From Chrysopilus asiliformis (Eukaryota; Arthropoda; Insecta; Diptera; Rhagionidae): a stretch of 64,000 bases of DNA. The notes under the pieces are model-generated. The model was not told the DNA's origin. It made no database searches and was given only the letters and a program-made list of their open reading frames with translations. Positions 1-10,639 of the stretch are shown here, in pieces. The translations under genes and the position numbers were made by a program. The DNA lies in contig OZ035960.1 of assembly GCA_964034945.1 (NCBI GenBank), forward strand, positions 33,100,368 through 33,164,367. Direction: 5' to 3'. How positions within the stretch are numbered: position 1 is the first letter of the stretch; every line of letters starts with the position of its first letter.

Positions 1-1222
1 CTTACATTCAGAAAATCTTATGTTTAGATGATTTTCACTACAATGAATGTTTCTCCCGATTCAATGATCCGAAATGGAATTCATGTGTGACAAATCTGAA
101 ACGAAATCAGAAGATTCCTTTCGAAATAATTTGAAACAAGAGAAGACAATGAATTCATTTATTAAACCTACCTTTACCCTTTTCACCGATATTTACTTTT
201 CGTAAATTGTCTCCCATTTAGAAACAAGCAAGACGAGAGATCTCTCAATTTTTCTCGAGGGTTTTTTCTTCGTGTTCAAGGAAAATTTGATAACGAATAA
301 ATTGGAGCACAAATCCTGATGACAAACCTATAAAAATTCTCCTAGAATAATTTGATGCCAGGCGATATTTATAGATCGCCGAAACGTCTTCATTATTTGT
401 TTAACAGCTTTCAACGGTTATCACTTGCCACTTATTAGACATTACACCCTAAAAATAGTCAGTTTTCCAGCCTCTTGCACCTCTCTTCGCCGTCTTTATA
501 GTATAATCATAGGGTGTTATTCTAGAGGTCGGCAACTTGTTAGTGAAACGATTTACTCATTCTGCTCAATTTGATGGAACATGTAATTTGGGAAAGCGAA
601 TTTATGCGTTCGCAATTTAATTAAACAAAATGATATCTATTGCCTTATGGCGATAATTTTGGAAATGTAGACGAATTTCTAGGAACAACTATTTGTAAAA
701 TTAAAGTTTTTGAGAAGGGTGAATTTTTTAATTCGACTTCTGTTACGATGAGAGATTTTTGACCTTGTAGTTTCGATAGAGAAACACTTTTAAGAATTTC
801 CTTTATGATTTGGGTGATTTTAAAATGTAGCACAATCCATCCAGCCTTTAAGAACCTAGTATTAAAGAGCTTAAAAACACTTAGTGAGTTACGGTAGGTC
901 AGCATTGTCGATTTAATCCTATATCGATTTTCACTTTCAATGCCGACGTTTGGTAAGAGACAGACGTTTACCGAAGACAATAGATAATAAGCAATTTGTT
1001 ATTTTTTCAACTTTTCCAATTAGGACAATAGATCCAATCAGATAAGGCTTCAATGCAGAGAAAACGTGAAAATTTCACACAAAAAATAAGGGTGAAAATT
1101 TACTTTCATTCTCAAAAATTGTCTTTGAAGAAACAATGGACTGTATGTGTAAAAATGAGCTTATACTCCACTTTTTTCGTGCAAATTCTTCAAATTTTTT
1201 TTGAACAAAAGTGAGCAAATTC
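1..1222. other. AT-rich sequence, no gene recognised
   Basis: I see no exon with convincing splice sites and no repeat boundary here. Upstream exons of the rhomboid gene at 2840 could lie here or beyond the left edge; I could not find one. The longest open frame (645-980, minus) has no recognisable domain and looks like chance. Confidence 0.5.
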
Positions 1223-1225
1223 TGT

Positions 1226-2178
1226 AGGGCTGACCGGGCTTAGTGGGCTATAGGGGTAAGTAGACTCATTGCGGTTAAGTCAACCACGGTTGAAAACAAA
1301 CCTGCGTGAATTGGACTGTTTATTCAGTCGACTGACAGCTATCAGTGAACTAATGTCGTTAGACCACAGTGCTCTTGGAACGAACTGTGAGGGGAAAAAA
1401 CGAAATTTCAAGCGTCTGAGTAATTTTTTTTCTTGTTAATTAAATTGGTTTGTAGCTTACACTTTCATTGTATTGAACTCGTCAGTGATTTCAAGTGAAA
1501 ATTTATGTATGAGTTAACAAGTTACTGCAGCATTTTCTGACCCATACTTTTTCATTTTTTTTCACGAGTGTGTTAAAGATAAAATGGCGGCTTGGGGCTA
1601 GTTGACTCACAGTATACTGGGATTAAATGACTCGATATGAATTACCTATTTTTTTTTGTTAATTAATTTTATTTTTTTAAATTAGATGAAATTTACACCC
1701 CGATTGCGAGTGTCATGTCTTTTTCGACAAGAGTCGTTTTACGTGTTGTTGTTAGTGTTTTTCTACCAACAACAACACGTAAAACGACTCTTGTCGAAAA
1801 CGACACGACACTCGCAATCGGGGTGTTAATTTATGTTAATCTGAAATGTTATTAATTTTTTAAAGAATAAATTTTTTCAGAATTATTATAGTTTTTTAAT
1901 ATGTTCCAACACATTTTCCTCATAAAAAGTATAGAGTCAAATAACCCCGTTCACAGAGTCAACAAGCCCCAGACACGGGGTTAGTCGACTCATCGAACAA
2001 CTTTTTTTAAAATGAAAAAAAATATTTGAAACACTTATAATTAGTCAAAATAAAAGATTGACTAAGAAACACAATTGAATAAACCAACCAAAAACGTCTT
2101 TACTACACCTGAAATAATTACAGTAAAACTTTTATAAAGTAGATTATAAAAAGTGGGTCTACTAGCCCCGATCTACCC
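1226..2178. repeat. Degenerate inverted-repeat element with repeated GACTCA-type motifs
   Basis: The left end (about 1226-1258) and the reverse complement of the right end (about 2150-2178) match imperfectly over roughly 30 bases. Between them the core GACTCA/TGAGTC, often extended to AGTTGACTCA or GAGTCAA, recurs near 1263, 1609, 1628, 1936, 1957 and 1984, mostly towards the two ends. Subterminal motif repeats of this kind are typical of transposase binding regions. A small palindromic MITE sits inside it at 1696. No coding capacity was found; the superfamily is unknown. Confidence 0.4.
1696..1825. mobile_element. Palindromic MITE, 130 bp, TTA target duplication
   Basis: Both ends read CACCCCGATTGCG and its reverse complement, and nearly the whole element folds back on itself. 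TTA flanks it on both sides (1693-1695 and 1826-1828), as in PIF/Harbinger insertions. The loop region TGTTGTTGTTAGTG is shared with the unrelated-armed MITE at 14359. Confidence 0.75.
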
Positions 2179-2469
2179 TACTTTGGAAGCAGATGTTTTT
2201 TTTTGCCAAATGTTAAGCAAACTTGTTTGCCCACTTTTATACAAACCAGTGTTATGCATTTACACGTAAACAATAAATCTTAAATTTTTCCGTAAAAAAT
2301 TAGTAAACAATTATTGTTTTTGTAAACAATAGTCAAGAATGTGAACTATCGTAAATAAAAAGCTGTTTTATCAGAATTTAATTTTCTCTACATATGTAAC
2401 TTATCTTTTTTAGGGTACGGAAAAACTGCATGGGAGCGATTCCTATATAGTGGAGTTTTATAGAGTTTA

Positions 2470-2634
2470 AGGCCCGCCGTACACTTGAGCTAAGTTAGCT
2501 CAGCTATGTGCCTGTTTAGACGTGTACGTTTAGCCGTTCCTATTATGCTCATTTTGATACGTGACGAAACACGCCATGTTAAGTTCTAAACAGGCACATA
2601 GCTGAGCTAATTTAGCTCAAGTGTACGGCGCTCC
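2470..2634. mobile_element. Palindromic MITE with GGCCCGCCGTACAC-type ends
   Basis: Ends are GGCCCGCCGTACACTTGAGC on the left and, read inwards from the right, GGAGCGCCGTACACTTGAGC. The arms continue for more than 45 bases. TTA lies outside both ends (2467-2469 and 2635-2637), consistent with a PIF/Harbinger-type 3-bp duplication. Confidence 0.7.
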
Positions 2635-2839
2635 TTATAGTTTTATGAAAAAATAGGGAATGTGTGCTAGAATTTTGTGAAAGCTTCCCATTCTTATGGA
2701 ATGACTTCCCTATTTTTATGGAATCATTACCACGAAATTTAACCATGCCATATTTTCCCATTTTTATAGCATTCGCTCCTTCGCTTAGTTTATATGTTTA
2801 GAATTAACACAAGTTAAAATGATTTTTTTTTCTTTTCAG

Positions 2840-3760
2840 ATATTATTTTTTACTTGTGCCAATGATGAAACATTTAGACTGCTATTATATTCTCCACATC
2901 ATAAAAAAGAATACTGGAGATTCATAACATATGCTTTTTTGCATTCAAATGAGATTCACCTCGTACTTAATATTTTTCTACAAGTAAATAAAATCCATTG
3001 ATTTTTATTTTTTCTGTTTTATTTTCTTTTATTAAATTATGTAGATTGTAATTGCCTTCGCCCTTGAAACAGAACAAGGACATTTTCGGGTTCTTTTTGT
3101 TTATTTGGGAGGCGTTATTTGCGGATCTTTGGGCACGTCGATATTCCAGCCAGAGCTTTTGATGGTTGGTTCCTCTGCCGGTGTTTACAGCCTCTTAATC
3201 AGTCACGTGCCACACTTAGTTATGGTAATTAATAAACCGTCTTTTATTTGTCCTTAAAATACTAGAGAAAATACGCGAAAAAACTCCCCAAATTTTTTTT
3301 AAAGAATTTTGTTTTTTTTTTGTTTTTTTGTGTTAAGCATTTTGTCATTATTTTAGTTTTGTAAACAATTAGAGTGTTAAAACTCAAAAATATGTCAGAC
3401 ACTTATTAAAAAAATTTTTTTTAGAGTAAAATTTTTCAAATATTAATTGATGCCATTTTACAGAATTTTTCAACGTTATCAAATCGTTATTTTCGGATTG
3501 TTGCTGTCATTGTTATTTGTTTAAGTGATGTCGTTTTTGCAACTTATCACTGCCTGTTAAGTGGAAATACTGAACCAAGAATAAGCATCGCCGCTCATGT
3601 ATGTGGAGCTATTTCAGGACTTTTATTAGGATTTACAATTTACTCAACGGCAAAAAATTTTACTCATGTAATTTTTAAGTTTGCATCATTGTTATTGTTT
3701 GTTATTTGTGTAATATTGGCTGTGATTGTGATATGTAAAAATATTGTTATCGTAATATGA
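2840..3760 (+). CDS. Rhomboid-family intramembrane serine protease, 3' exons (5' partial)
   Basis: Rhomboids cut single-pass membrane proteins inside the bilayer, for example EGF-type growth factors in flies. Three exons are joined in frame: 2840-2983, 3045-3224 and 3464-3760, all with GT-AG junctions and phase 0, giving 206 residues and a TGA stop. The first visible exon has the family's YWRFITYAFLHSNEIHL stretch. HLVLN carries the conserved His and Asn, VGSSAGVYSL holds the nucleophile serine in a G-x-S-x-G setting (GSSAG where GASGG is common), and the catalytic His is in AAHVCGAISG. Several hydrophobic helices follow the expected order, and AATAAA (3760-3765) overlaps the stop codon. The N-terminal cytoplasmic part and first helix should come from upstream exons, which I could not find. 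It is an active-type rhomboid by residues; I cannot say which paralog. Confidence 0.88.
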
Positions 3761-3779
3761 ATAAAAAAATTTAAAAAGA

Positions 3780-4260
3780 GGTTAAGAACAGTGATTTTTG
3801 TTTATTTCTAACAACAGGAACTACATATATTAACTTTAATTTCTGGTGTACCAGCTAAACTGTCTGATAAAAAGCCAGTGTGGGTCAATCTAGTTTACCA
3901 GTTTTACTGGCAAGACAGTGCTGGCATACTATTTTCGGAGACAGCGCTGGAACACCAAATTTTGACAGACAATAAAATTAAATAGCGGAAACCGAACAGT
4001 CGAAAAACAATATATTGCGCTTTATAAATACCTACTTTATGAGAAAAGGAATACAATTGGAATCCACATTCAAGATATTACAATTGAGTAGATTTGAAGT
4101 AGATTCGTTTTTTTTCAGGCGTTTTTTTTACAGTTTCAGCCAGAGTTTAGGGGAAGACCCCTTAATGCCGACGCACAGTCAATTAAAGGAAATATTTTGG
4201 CAACCATAACACTACTCGATAAAAACAACTTTTTTTGTGTTCCGAAAGATCTTACATTCT
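3780..4260. other. Downstream region of rhomboid gene, no gene recognised
   Basis: AT-rich. Around 3850-3955 there is imperfect inverted symmetry (GGTGTACCAGC, and ACCAGTTTTACTGGC) with some resemblance to 11810-11835, so an old MITE is possible. Nothing firmer can be said. Confidence 0.35.
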
Positions 4261-4436
4261 TTTCAGAATGTAAGATTCCGAATCTGCGAGTGGTTTGGCC
4301 AGATTGGCTGTAGTTTTTGAGAAAAGTCCAAAAAAAAAATTGTTTTTTTCGTAAAAATTCCATATAAACAGAAAATTTTTATATAGTGTTTAACCATTGA
4401 ACCATTTCTGATTCATGGTTTATACTCGACCTTTTA

Positions 4437-4975
4437 GCATTGAATCCTATTGGAATTTCTCGGCTTATAAGGTCTGCAAAAGCAACAAAATTATATTATT
4501 TTTGCGGATGTTTTCACATCCAAATTTCCCCCCAACAGGTCGGACATGTCGCTCTGAAAACCCATAAGGAGCCTGTTTCTGGTATGGAAAGCTGGCTCAC
4601 CGTCATCAGAGCCTGCTTTGCCAGCTTCAACGCACGCTTACAGGATTTTGGTGGAGTAAAACTCGATTTGAGTATTTATACACCGATGCCACAAACCTTG
4701 TGCGAATTATAAGGTTTAAGGCAACATAGCTCCATCAAGCCAGAGCGAATAAACTATTTAGTGTTTAAGCCTGCGTGGAAGCTGGCAAAGCAGGCTCTGA
4801 TGACGGTGAGCCAGCTTTCCATACCAGAAACAGGCTCCAGATGGGTTTTCGGGGCAGACATGTCCGACCTGTTGGGGGGAAATTTGAATGTGAAAACATC
4901 CGCAAAAATAATATAATAATTTTGTTATATTATTTTTTGTTTTTGCAGACCTTATAAACTGAGAAATTCCAATAG
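4437..4975. mobile_element. Foldback element with about 200-bp arms
   Basis: The left arm (about 4446-4645) and right arm (about 4768-4972) are near-perfect reverse complements. They share blocks such as GGAAAGCTGGCTCACCGTCA, GCAAAGCAGGCTCTGATGAC (right arm) and ACAGGTCGGACATGT, and are separated by about 120 bases. No protein-coding content and no clear target duplication. Confidence 0.7.
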
Positions 4976-4976
4976 A

Positions 4977-5252
4977 AAATTTTTATTTTTATTGTTACCG
5001 TGGATATTACCATCATTTCAAGGTAAGTTGACATTGATGAATTTGAATCGGGAAATAGTTTGGCTGGATTCACTCTAGTTTTTGAGATCTGATTTCTAGT
5101 TATGTGGGTTTTCTGAAGAACAATAACTGTTCTTTTTGCCGAATCTCAAAAACTGAAACGAATTCAGATAAACTAGTTCTAGATTCGGATTCAGCGGTGC
5201 CAAATTACCATGTTTGATTGAAATATCCACGGTAATAACAAAAATAAAAATT
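4977..5252. mobile_element. MITE, about 276 bp, 32-bp terminal inverted repeats
   Basis: The left end (ATTTTTATTTTTATTGTTAC, then CGTGGATATT) is matched by the reverse complement of the right end with two mismatches in about 32 bases. The interior has partial symmetry (GAATC and CTGAA blocks) and no open frame. It abuts the foldback on its left, inside the outer shell. Confidence 0.6.
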
Positions 5253-5349
5253 TATAATTTATATGGAATGGGTTTTTCTCCAAAATTAGAGCCAATCTGG
5301 CCAAACCACTTGCAGACTAGGAGTCAGCGATGTCAAATTACCCTAAAAA

Positions 5350-7190
5350 ATTATAAAATCTTCGGCAACAAAATGGCTCTTGTACAGTGTAATTCGTTAT
5401 TTAATGCTCACTGACATTTATCCTACGGAACTATTTAACCGCAGCCTCAAGGGAGGCTTTGCTGAAAAATTATCTGCAAAACGTAGTCATAAAATGTTTT
5501 TAAGGAAATTCAAAATAAAAAAAATTAATCCTCACAATTTTATAACATCTATAGCTAGAGAAAATTAAAAAAAAACCAAACCTTTGTCAATTCCATTAAT
5601 TTAGCCATGACCAATCAGAGTGATCAATCTACTTTTAAAAAAATTTAGGAGGTCAAAAGACTTAAGGAATTTAACATCTATTGATTTTAAATTTACCTAT
5701 CATTCTCCGATCAAAATATTTATGAAAAAATGAAGTAACAATTTGTTAGTTAATTATCAAATAACTACGTGCTGATTAATTTAATGAATTTTATGTACAC
5801 ATATGGCTCTCTTTTATTTTTGTGGCATAATCGTGACTAGCTTTTTAAAACCCGACAAACTATTGCTTCACCTTTTAATAGAGAAATTCATAACAGCAAA
5901 TCAAATAAGCGCCATCATAACATATCTGATTTTTTAGCGATTATAAACGCTGAAAAGCGACAATTATTAAAAGAAATGAAAATAATTTTAGTGGACTTTC
6001 GCTATCAGGACTTTTTAAACATCCATTTTAAAAATTAGACGTCTACAAAGGCACTAAAAGCTTTCTTAGGGGAAAAATTTTAAATAATAATAGATAACAA
6101 TGAATATTTGTGATTTAAAGTAACTATTCTATTATCGTAAAAGTTTTTATTTCAAAAATACATTTTCTTAACCGAGTCGACCCCAAAATTTGGCTCTCCT
6201 CGCATAGGTTATTCGACGATTGGCACCCGGTAATTGTAGCTTTTCTTAGATTCCCTTTTTGTTATTAATTAATTACATCAGTTTTTTTTCTGTTTCTTTA
6301 TTATATACTTAAGTGCGAGTATAACGAAACTTCCTCTTTTGTACAGTTAATAATATATTTTACGAATTTAAATAAATAAATTTTACGAATTTCATTTCGA
6401 GCATTTCGATTTTACCGGGCACTTTAAATGCAAAAAATGTGTAAGAAAAATCGCACCTTCAACATTAGTCAGTTTTACCTATACAGGGTGCCCCATTTTA
6501 GTCATACAGACATCAGTAGCTTTATTTTCTTTTTGGTAATAAAGGTTTTCTTACGAAAGGAATAATATTTATATTTCTAATATTTATTTCGTCAAACATC
6601 CGAAAAGACTTGGAGGCCTGTTAATTGATTTGAATGTCAGTTTCTGCTACATATTGGTATTTCTATTTTAAAAATGCCCAAAAATATGCAAAAAATTTCT
6701 GTATTGTTCAATTACTTTTTTCCAGATCAGAATATATTTATGAAGGTATAGTGATCGTTCATTAAATTCAAAAAGAAATTTCCTATATTAACAATTTACA
6801 ATTTTATTCGCAGTTGAAACCGTGGACCATGGTAAAGCAGTCGTTATGTCAACCACATTCTATGTTATATACAAATTATCATAATAGAAATGATCTTTGA
6901 TCGGTTTTTTCGGGGCAAATCCACTCTCAGTTTTCATTGGTGGCAAAAATTTATTAATACTATGCTCCTAATTCGACAGGACCAAATATCGGTGGACAAA
7001 AATTGCTGTTTTCTGTAAATATTGTTGCAAATTTTTCATACTCTGGCGTCACAAAAGAAGTTTTATTACAGTCGAAACTGGTCAAAGTATCAGGATCGTA
7101 TTTATTTTGAATGTAAGTATCATGTTTCGAAGTTCACAGATCATATTTGTCATGGACAGCGAATTCTCAGAAAATTCTCAAAATTCTCAG
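5350..7190. other. AT-rich intergenic sequence
   Basis: No splice-supported exon, no repeat boundary and no open frame with recognisable content was found on either strand. Confidence 0.5.
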
Positions 7191-7194
7191 AATG

Positions 7195-8000
7195 GAGCAG
7201 AAATTAATTATTTTTATCATTCTAAACCTACGAATAAGAATACCAGGAAGACAGATAAAGCCAAAAAATTGAAGCATTTTTCTTGTTGGTGTGAGTAACA
7301 ACGAACACCATTAAGTTTAATGTAGTGACGTAGGGAAAAATGTTCAAATTTAGAAAACCTTAGATAAAGCAATTCATTTGCTTTGATGCGCCACTGGTGT
7401 TTTTTGACAGATCGCTCTTCTTCTTGTTTTTGTTGTTTAATGGTGCACCATTAAGTGTTACGATTAAAAATTAATTTCGCGTATGCTGACGAAAAAACAA
7501 CATTTTACATAACTTTGATGATAAAATTTGTTTTGGGCGTGTAGTAAAACTTTATTAAAAGCAAAACGAAGTTTCGCGAGTGCGTGAATTTGTAGGAATT
7601 ATCATAAATGTTTTTTTCGTAGAAGTTTCGGTTTTCCTCGAATTTTGTTTAATTTACTGACTTAATGCGCGCAAACTAAATTAATTTCGATGCAAAACTC
7701 ACGGCTTATTAATGATAAAAACATAAAATAACGTGACATGCTGTTTAAATGTGAAAAAATGTGACTTTTCGGACAGTAAAATCTCTTTGGGGGATAAATC
7801 AGAAATCTCTTTGGGGGCTATTCAGAAAAAATGCTTCACTCACGGACACTGTATATGTGCAGATTCTGTCTTCCTGTCATTCTTATTCGTAGTTCTAAAC
7901 ACACTGGTGTAATTCATTTTTGTGTGTGATGACGGGATCTTGGCGTTACAAACGGTAAGGCAAAGTTAATATACCCTTTGGTTTCACCATACGGGTATAA
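7195..8000 (-). mobile_element. HINE-A 5' fragment (minus), split by a later insertion
   Basis: Read on the minus strand, 8000-7901 matches the 5' end of the HINE-A family: the TATACCC..GGGTATA hairpin and the stretch through CACCAGTGTG. The match resumes at 7220-7195 beyond the inserted element 7228-7892. The (GTCY)n part and 3' hairpin are missing. It meets a plus-strand copy head to head at about 8000-8008. Confidence 0.75.
7228..7892. mobile_element. Non-autonomous DNA transposon, 665 bp, exact 8-bp duplication
   Basis: Terminal inverted repeats of about 28 bases with two mismatches (CTACGAATAAGAAT at each end, read inwards). The 8-bp direct repeat TTCTAAAC flanks it exactly (7220-7227 and 7893-7900). 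Intact HINE-A copies have a single TTCTAAAC at this position, so the empty site is known. Eight-bp duplications are typical of hAT and P elements; the CTACG ends do not fit the usual hAT pattern well, so the superfamily stays open. No transposase frame. Confidence 0.85.
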
Positions 8001-8007
8001 AAAAAAA

Positions 8008-8442
8008 AGTTGAATTTAGCATGTCCGTCCGTCCGTCCGTCTGTCTGTCTGTCTGTCTGTGGCGCAGATTGCGGGCGCACGGATTGAGCTACAGACTTGA
8101 AATTTTGCTCGCATCGGTTTTTCGTAAAATGCGAGGCTAAGTTCGTTAATGGGCAAAAATGGACTATTAGCGTGGTACCATACGAACGAAAACGTTTTTT
8201 GTGAATATATCAAAAACGGTGCATATTATCAAAAAAGTCCAAGAACAAAAGTTGTTTAGAATATGATTCTACATAAAACTCCCATACATCAAAATCCGAT
8301 TGGAATAAATTTTAAAAAAATCTTATTGGAAAGTTTGACTTCATAGTGGAGTTTTCATAAAACTGTTCGCCATTCACTTAAATCACCATACGAGTTTTCA
8401 ATAATTGCCAGATTGGCAATTATAGCTTTTGTTATGTTTTTT
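8008..8442 (+). mobile_element. HINE-A copy (5' truncated)
   Basis: Starts at GTTGAATTTAGCATG just before the (GTCC/GTCT)n tract (8023-8060) and continues through the family body to the 3' hairpin ATTGCCAGATTGGCAAT (8404-8420) and TATAGCTTTTGTTATG. The 5' hairpin is missing. The open frame on the opposite strand is the microsatellite read as QTDRRTD and is not a gene. Confidence 0.8.
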
Positions 8443-8694
8443 AACTAAAATTGTTTGACTTGCGATTTTTTATTATGGGTATTCATTGAATCAGGTAATC
8501 TAACCGATGGCGTTTTTGTGGATTTTTATGTAATTTGCCAACTGTTCGGCAGTCTTTTCTCAGCAGCCACAAAATTAGAAGTAGAAAATGTCGAGAATCA
8601 CTGACAAATTAAAATTAATGCGATCGTGTTTATGAGGCATTTCCGAGATTGCATGAATACCCCTTTTCCTTTCGGGTTTTTACAAACCAATCAA

Positions 8695-9192
8695 TCTATA
8701 CGTACATATAAAAGCCAAATACCACAGACTAACTCACTCATCACAGCATGCCCCGGACGACTAAACCGATTGTCATAAAATTTCGCGCACAGATTTGTTT
8801 TACATCATAGGTGCTGGTTAAGAAACGGTTTCTCAAAATTCGAAACGGAAGGTCCTGCAAGGATAACGCGAATATACTTTTCCCATTTTTTCTCGGAAAA
8901 CTGGCATTAGGTTTTCGGAGTCGCTGATTACTAGTCTGGTGTTAAATTTTCAAAATTCGAATCGGAAGCACATTTAAAGATAGCTCAAGAATCTTTTTGT
9001 CATTTTTCTTAGCAAAAACTTCCATTATTAGGGAGTTTTCGGGGCAGCTGATCACGAATCTGGTGTCATAACTTCAAAATTTGAACCGAAAGGTCCTGAA
9101 GGCATAGCGATTTTTTTTAAAAGTTTTTGAATTAATTTTTGGCTTTTTGGTGCGAAAAACTCTTCCACGGCAACGACGGGTATGCCAGCTAG
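8695..9192 (+). mobile_element. Non-autonomous Helitron, 498 bp
   Basis: Begins TCTATACGTACATATAAAAG, ends GGCAACGACGGGTATGCCAGCTAG, and lies between A (8694) and T (9193), the canonical Helitron insertion site with 5' TC and 3' CTRR ends. Its interior (GGAAGGTCCTG..GGATAACGCGAAT, TTTTCCCATTTTTTCTCGG) recurs in the copies at 19126 and 45991. No Rep/helicase sequence. Confidence 0.8.
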
Positions 9193-9253
9193 TTAGTTAT
9201 AGATTTTATATAAATTTTTCAATTTTTTGATAAACTAGTTATAATTTCCTCAG

Positions 9254-9672
9254 GGTGGTATTGCATACTTTTTATTGGATTTTTTGCACAACTTTTTATT
9301 TTAATTATCCAATTATGCGTCATTTTTGGAATCTATGAAGAAATCATACTAAAGAAATGCCTAAGGAAAATAACGTATATTGGAAATAAATGGTTTGACT
9401 TTTGGAAAAGTTTAATGCCATATTTCTTAATTGTGGTAAGAAACATTACATAAATATTAAGTTTCATGTTGAATCACAAAAAAAAATCCAAAATATATTT
9501 TATCTAATTGAGACCTTTAATTATTTATTCAATTTCGCGATTAGGTCTACGTCTATTTAGCAAAACGATTATTACAGGTCAAGTGATTTGGTGGACCCTC
9601 CACGGTTTAATTATTTTGCTGTTCATAATATTTGTGCTCGTTATAAAATCAAATCCTCAAAAGTCTCCCTGA
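9254..9672 (+). CDS. Unrecognised small multi-pass membrane protein (partial, frame uncertain)
   Basis: An exon at 9254-9435 has an acceptor (TTCCTCAG) and a strong donor (GTGgtaag). It encodes WYCILFIGFFAQLFILIIQL, further hydrophobic residues, a basic KKCLRK turn and a second hydrophobic stretch ending MPYFLIV. A second exon from 9545 (acceptor GATTAG) in the spliced frame ends VYVYLAKRLLQVK with a stop at 9584-9586. Another frame of the same stretch stays open from 9547 to 9672 and encodes a transmembrane-like VIWWTLHGLIILLFIIFVL and ends KSNPQKSP. So either there is a one-base problem or a further small exon. A possible start exon with MSRITDKLKLMRS lies at 8588-8626, but its donor is weak. 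I do not recognise the family. It sits 240 bases from the convergent cuticle-type gene. Confidence 0.45.
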
Positions 9673-9911
9673 TCAACAGAATTAAATCTACTATGAAGAG
9701 CAAATGATGACATTCTGCAGACCGAAAAAAGAGTAGAGATTCTTCTATGACCAAAACAAAATCAAGGAAAATTCTTGAAGACTGGAAAACCAGAAAACCA
9801 GAAAACTAACAGACAATATGGAAATCGGCAGATAAATACCATAAAAATAAAAACACGTCTTTCAATTAATATTCATTAATTTTTATTAGTTGTCCTACAT
9901 GAAAACACTAT

Positions 9912-10357
9912 TTACCAGGTGCCTGGTGCTGGTTCCTCATTGATGGACGCCACGGAGTTTAAGTGTCCTGGCAGAGGAGCGGTGTGAAGGGATCCACGGG
10001 TCTTTGCGATGTAACCACCCTCAGCGGCCAAAAGAGCTGGTGCATGGACAATTGGAGCGGCGCGGTAGAGGGGCGCATGATGTACAATTGGGCCTGCAGA
10101 GTAGACAGCTGGGGATGCGGCAATTATCGATGGACCACTGACGGCGGTGTAGGAGAGGGGAGACGACACATAGGTCGAATAAGCCAATCCAGATGATTCA
10201 ACACCATAGGCGAAAGCCAACATGACTACGAAGATAGCGAACTGCAAATTTTTTAAAATTTAATTAATATAATTTGATACAAAATAATCCAGATCAATGT
10301 CGTAAGAGTTGGAGACACTGAGGAGTTAATGATGGATGAAAAGTAATTTACCTTCAT
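9912..10357 (-). CDS. Secreted cuticle-type protein, 111 aa (copy 1)
   Basis: Two exons on the minus strand: 10357-10352 (ATGAAG only) and 10241-9912, GT-AG intron, phase 0. The start is fixed by the conserved tiny first exon, which gives MKFAIFVVMLAFAYGVESS, a clear signal peptide. The mature part is rich in Ala, Pro, Ser, Val and His-Ala-Pro repeats (VHHAPLYRAAPIVHAP), as in low-complexity insect cuticle proteins. It ends with the motif shared by all four paralogs here: AEGGYIAKTRGSLHTAPLPG, then HLNSVASIN and EPAPGTW. It is probably secreted by epidermal cells into the cuticle; this is by composition and gene structure, since I do not recognise the exact family. Coding sequence and intron are nearly identical to the copy at 15156, but UTRs and promoters differ. 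Confidence 0.85.
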
Positions 10358-10420
10358 GTTGAAAATGTGTGGTAAATTGAGTGTGATTTCAAAAGAAATA
10401 AGTTAATGTCTGGAACAGTG

Positions 10421-10464
10421 AACTGTTTCTGATGCTGATCTAGATCCATATTTCGACTTATATA
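10421..10464 (-). promoter_or_regulatory. Core promoter of cuticle-type gene copy 1
   Basis: Minus strand: TATATAAG at 10464-10457 and, 31 bases downstream, ATCAGAAACAGTT (10433-10421). The same pair with the same spacing precedes the other three paralogs. The start of transcription is inferred to lie in the ATCAG element. Confidence 0.7.
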
Positions 10465-10639
10465 GTCCTCTGAGATCGAAATGAGATCTTGATCGTATGA
10501 GAAACCTGTTGCGAAACACATCCAAGTTGGGGACTATTGTCAACATTATCAATGAAAGTGGGATGTTTAGCCCAACAGAATTAAGTTTCCTCAGCCGGAC
10601 ATGACTTCTGACATTTAATTTTGATGTTTTCAATATCTT

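Larger units (their letters stand above)
4264..5345. repeat. Foldback with three symmetrical shells
   Basis: Outer arms: GGTTTGGCCAGATTGGCT (4292-4309) matches the reverse complement of AGCCAATCTGGCCAAACC (5290-5307), with weaker pairing outside this. Inside are two further foldbacks: one at about 4437-4975 with arms of about 200 bases, and a 276-bp MITE at 4977-5252. The short frames at 4440-4712 and 4775-4957 are the same foldback arm read from both sides and are not genes. Confidence 0.65.

Noticed and set aside
4440..4957. Short ORFs with GMESWLTVIRACFASFNA and matching antisense frames
   Set aside because: They lie in the two arms of one foldback; no domain or splice sites.
9963..10196. 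Plus-strand frames opposite the cuticle-type genes (also 15191-15440 and 16553-16771)
   Set aside because: Antisense shadows of GC-richer Ala/Pro-coding exons; they have no start context or domain, and the sense genes have signal peptides and splice sites.
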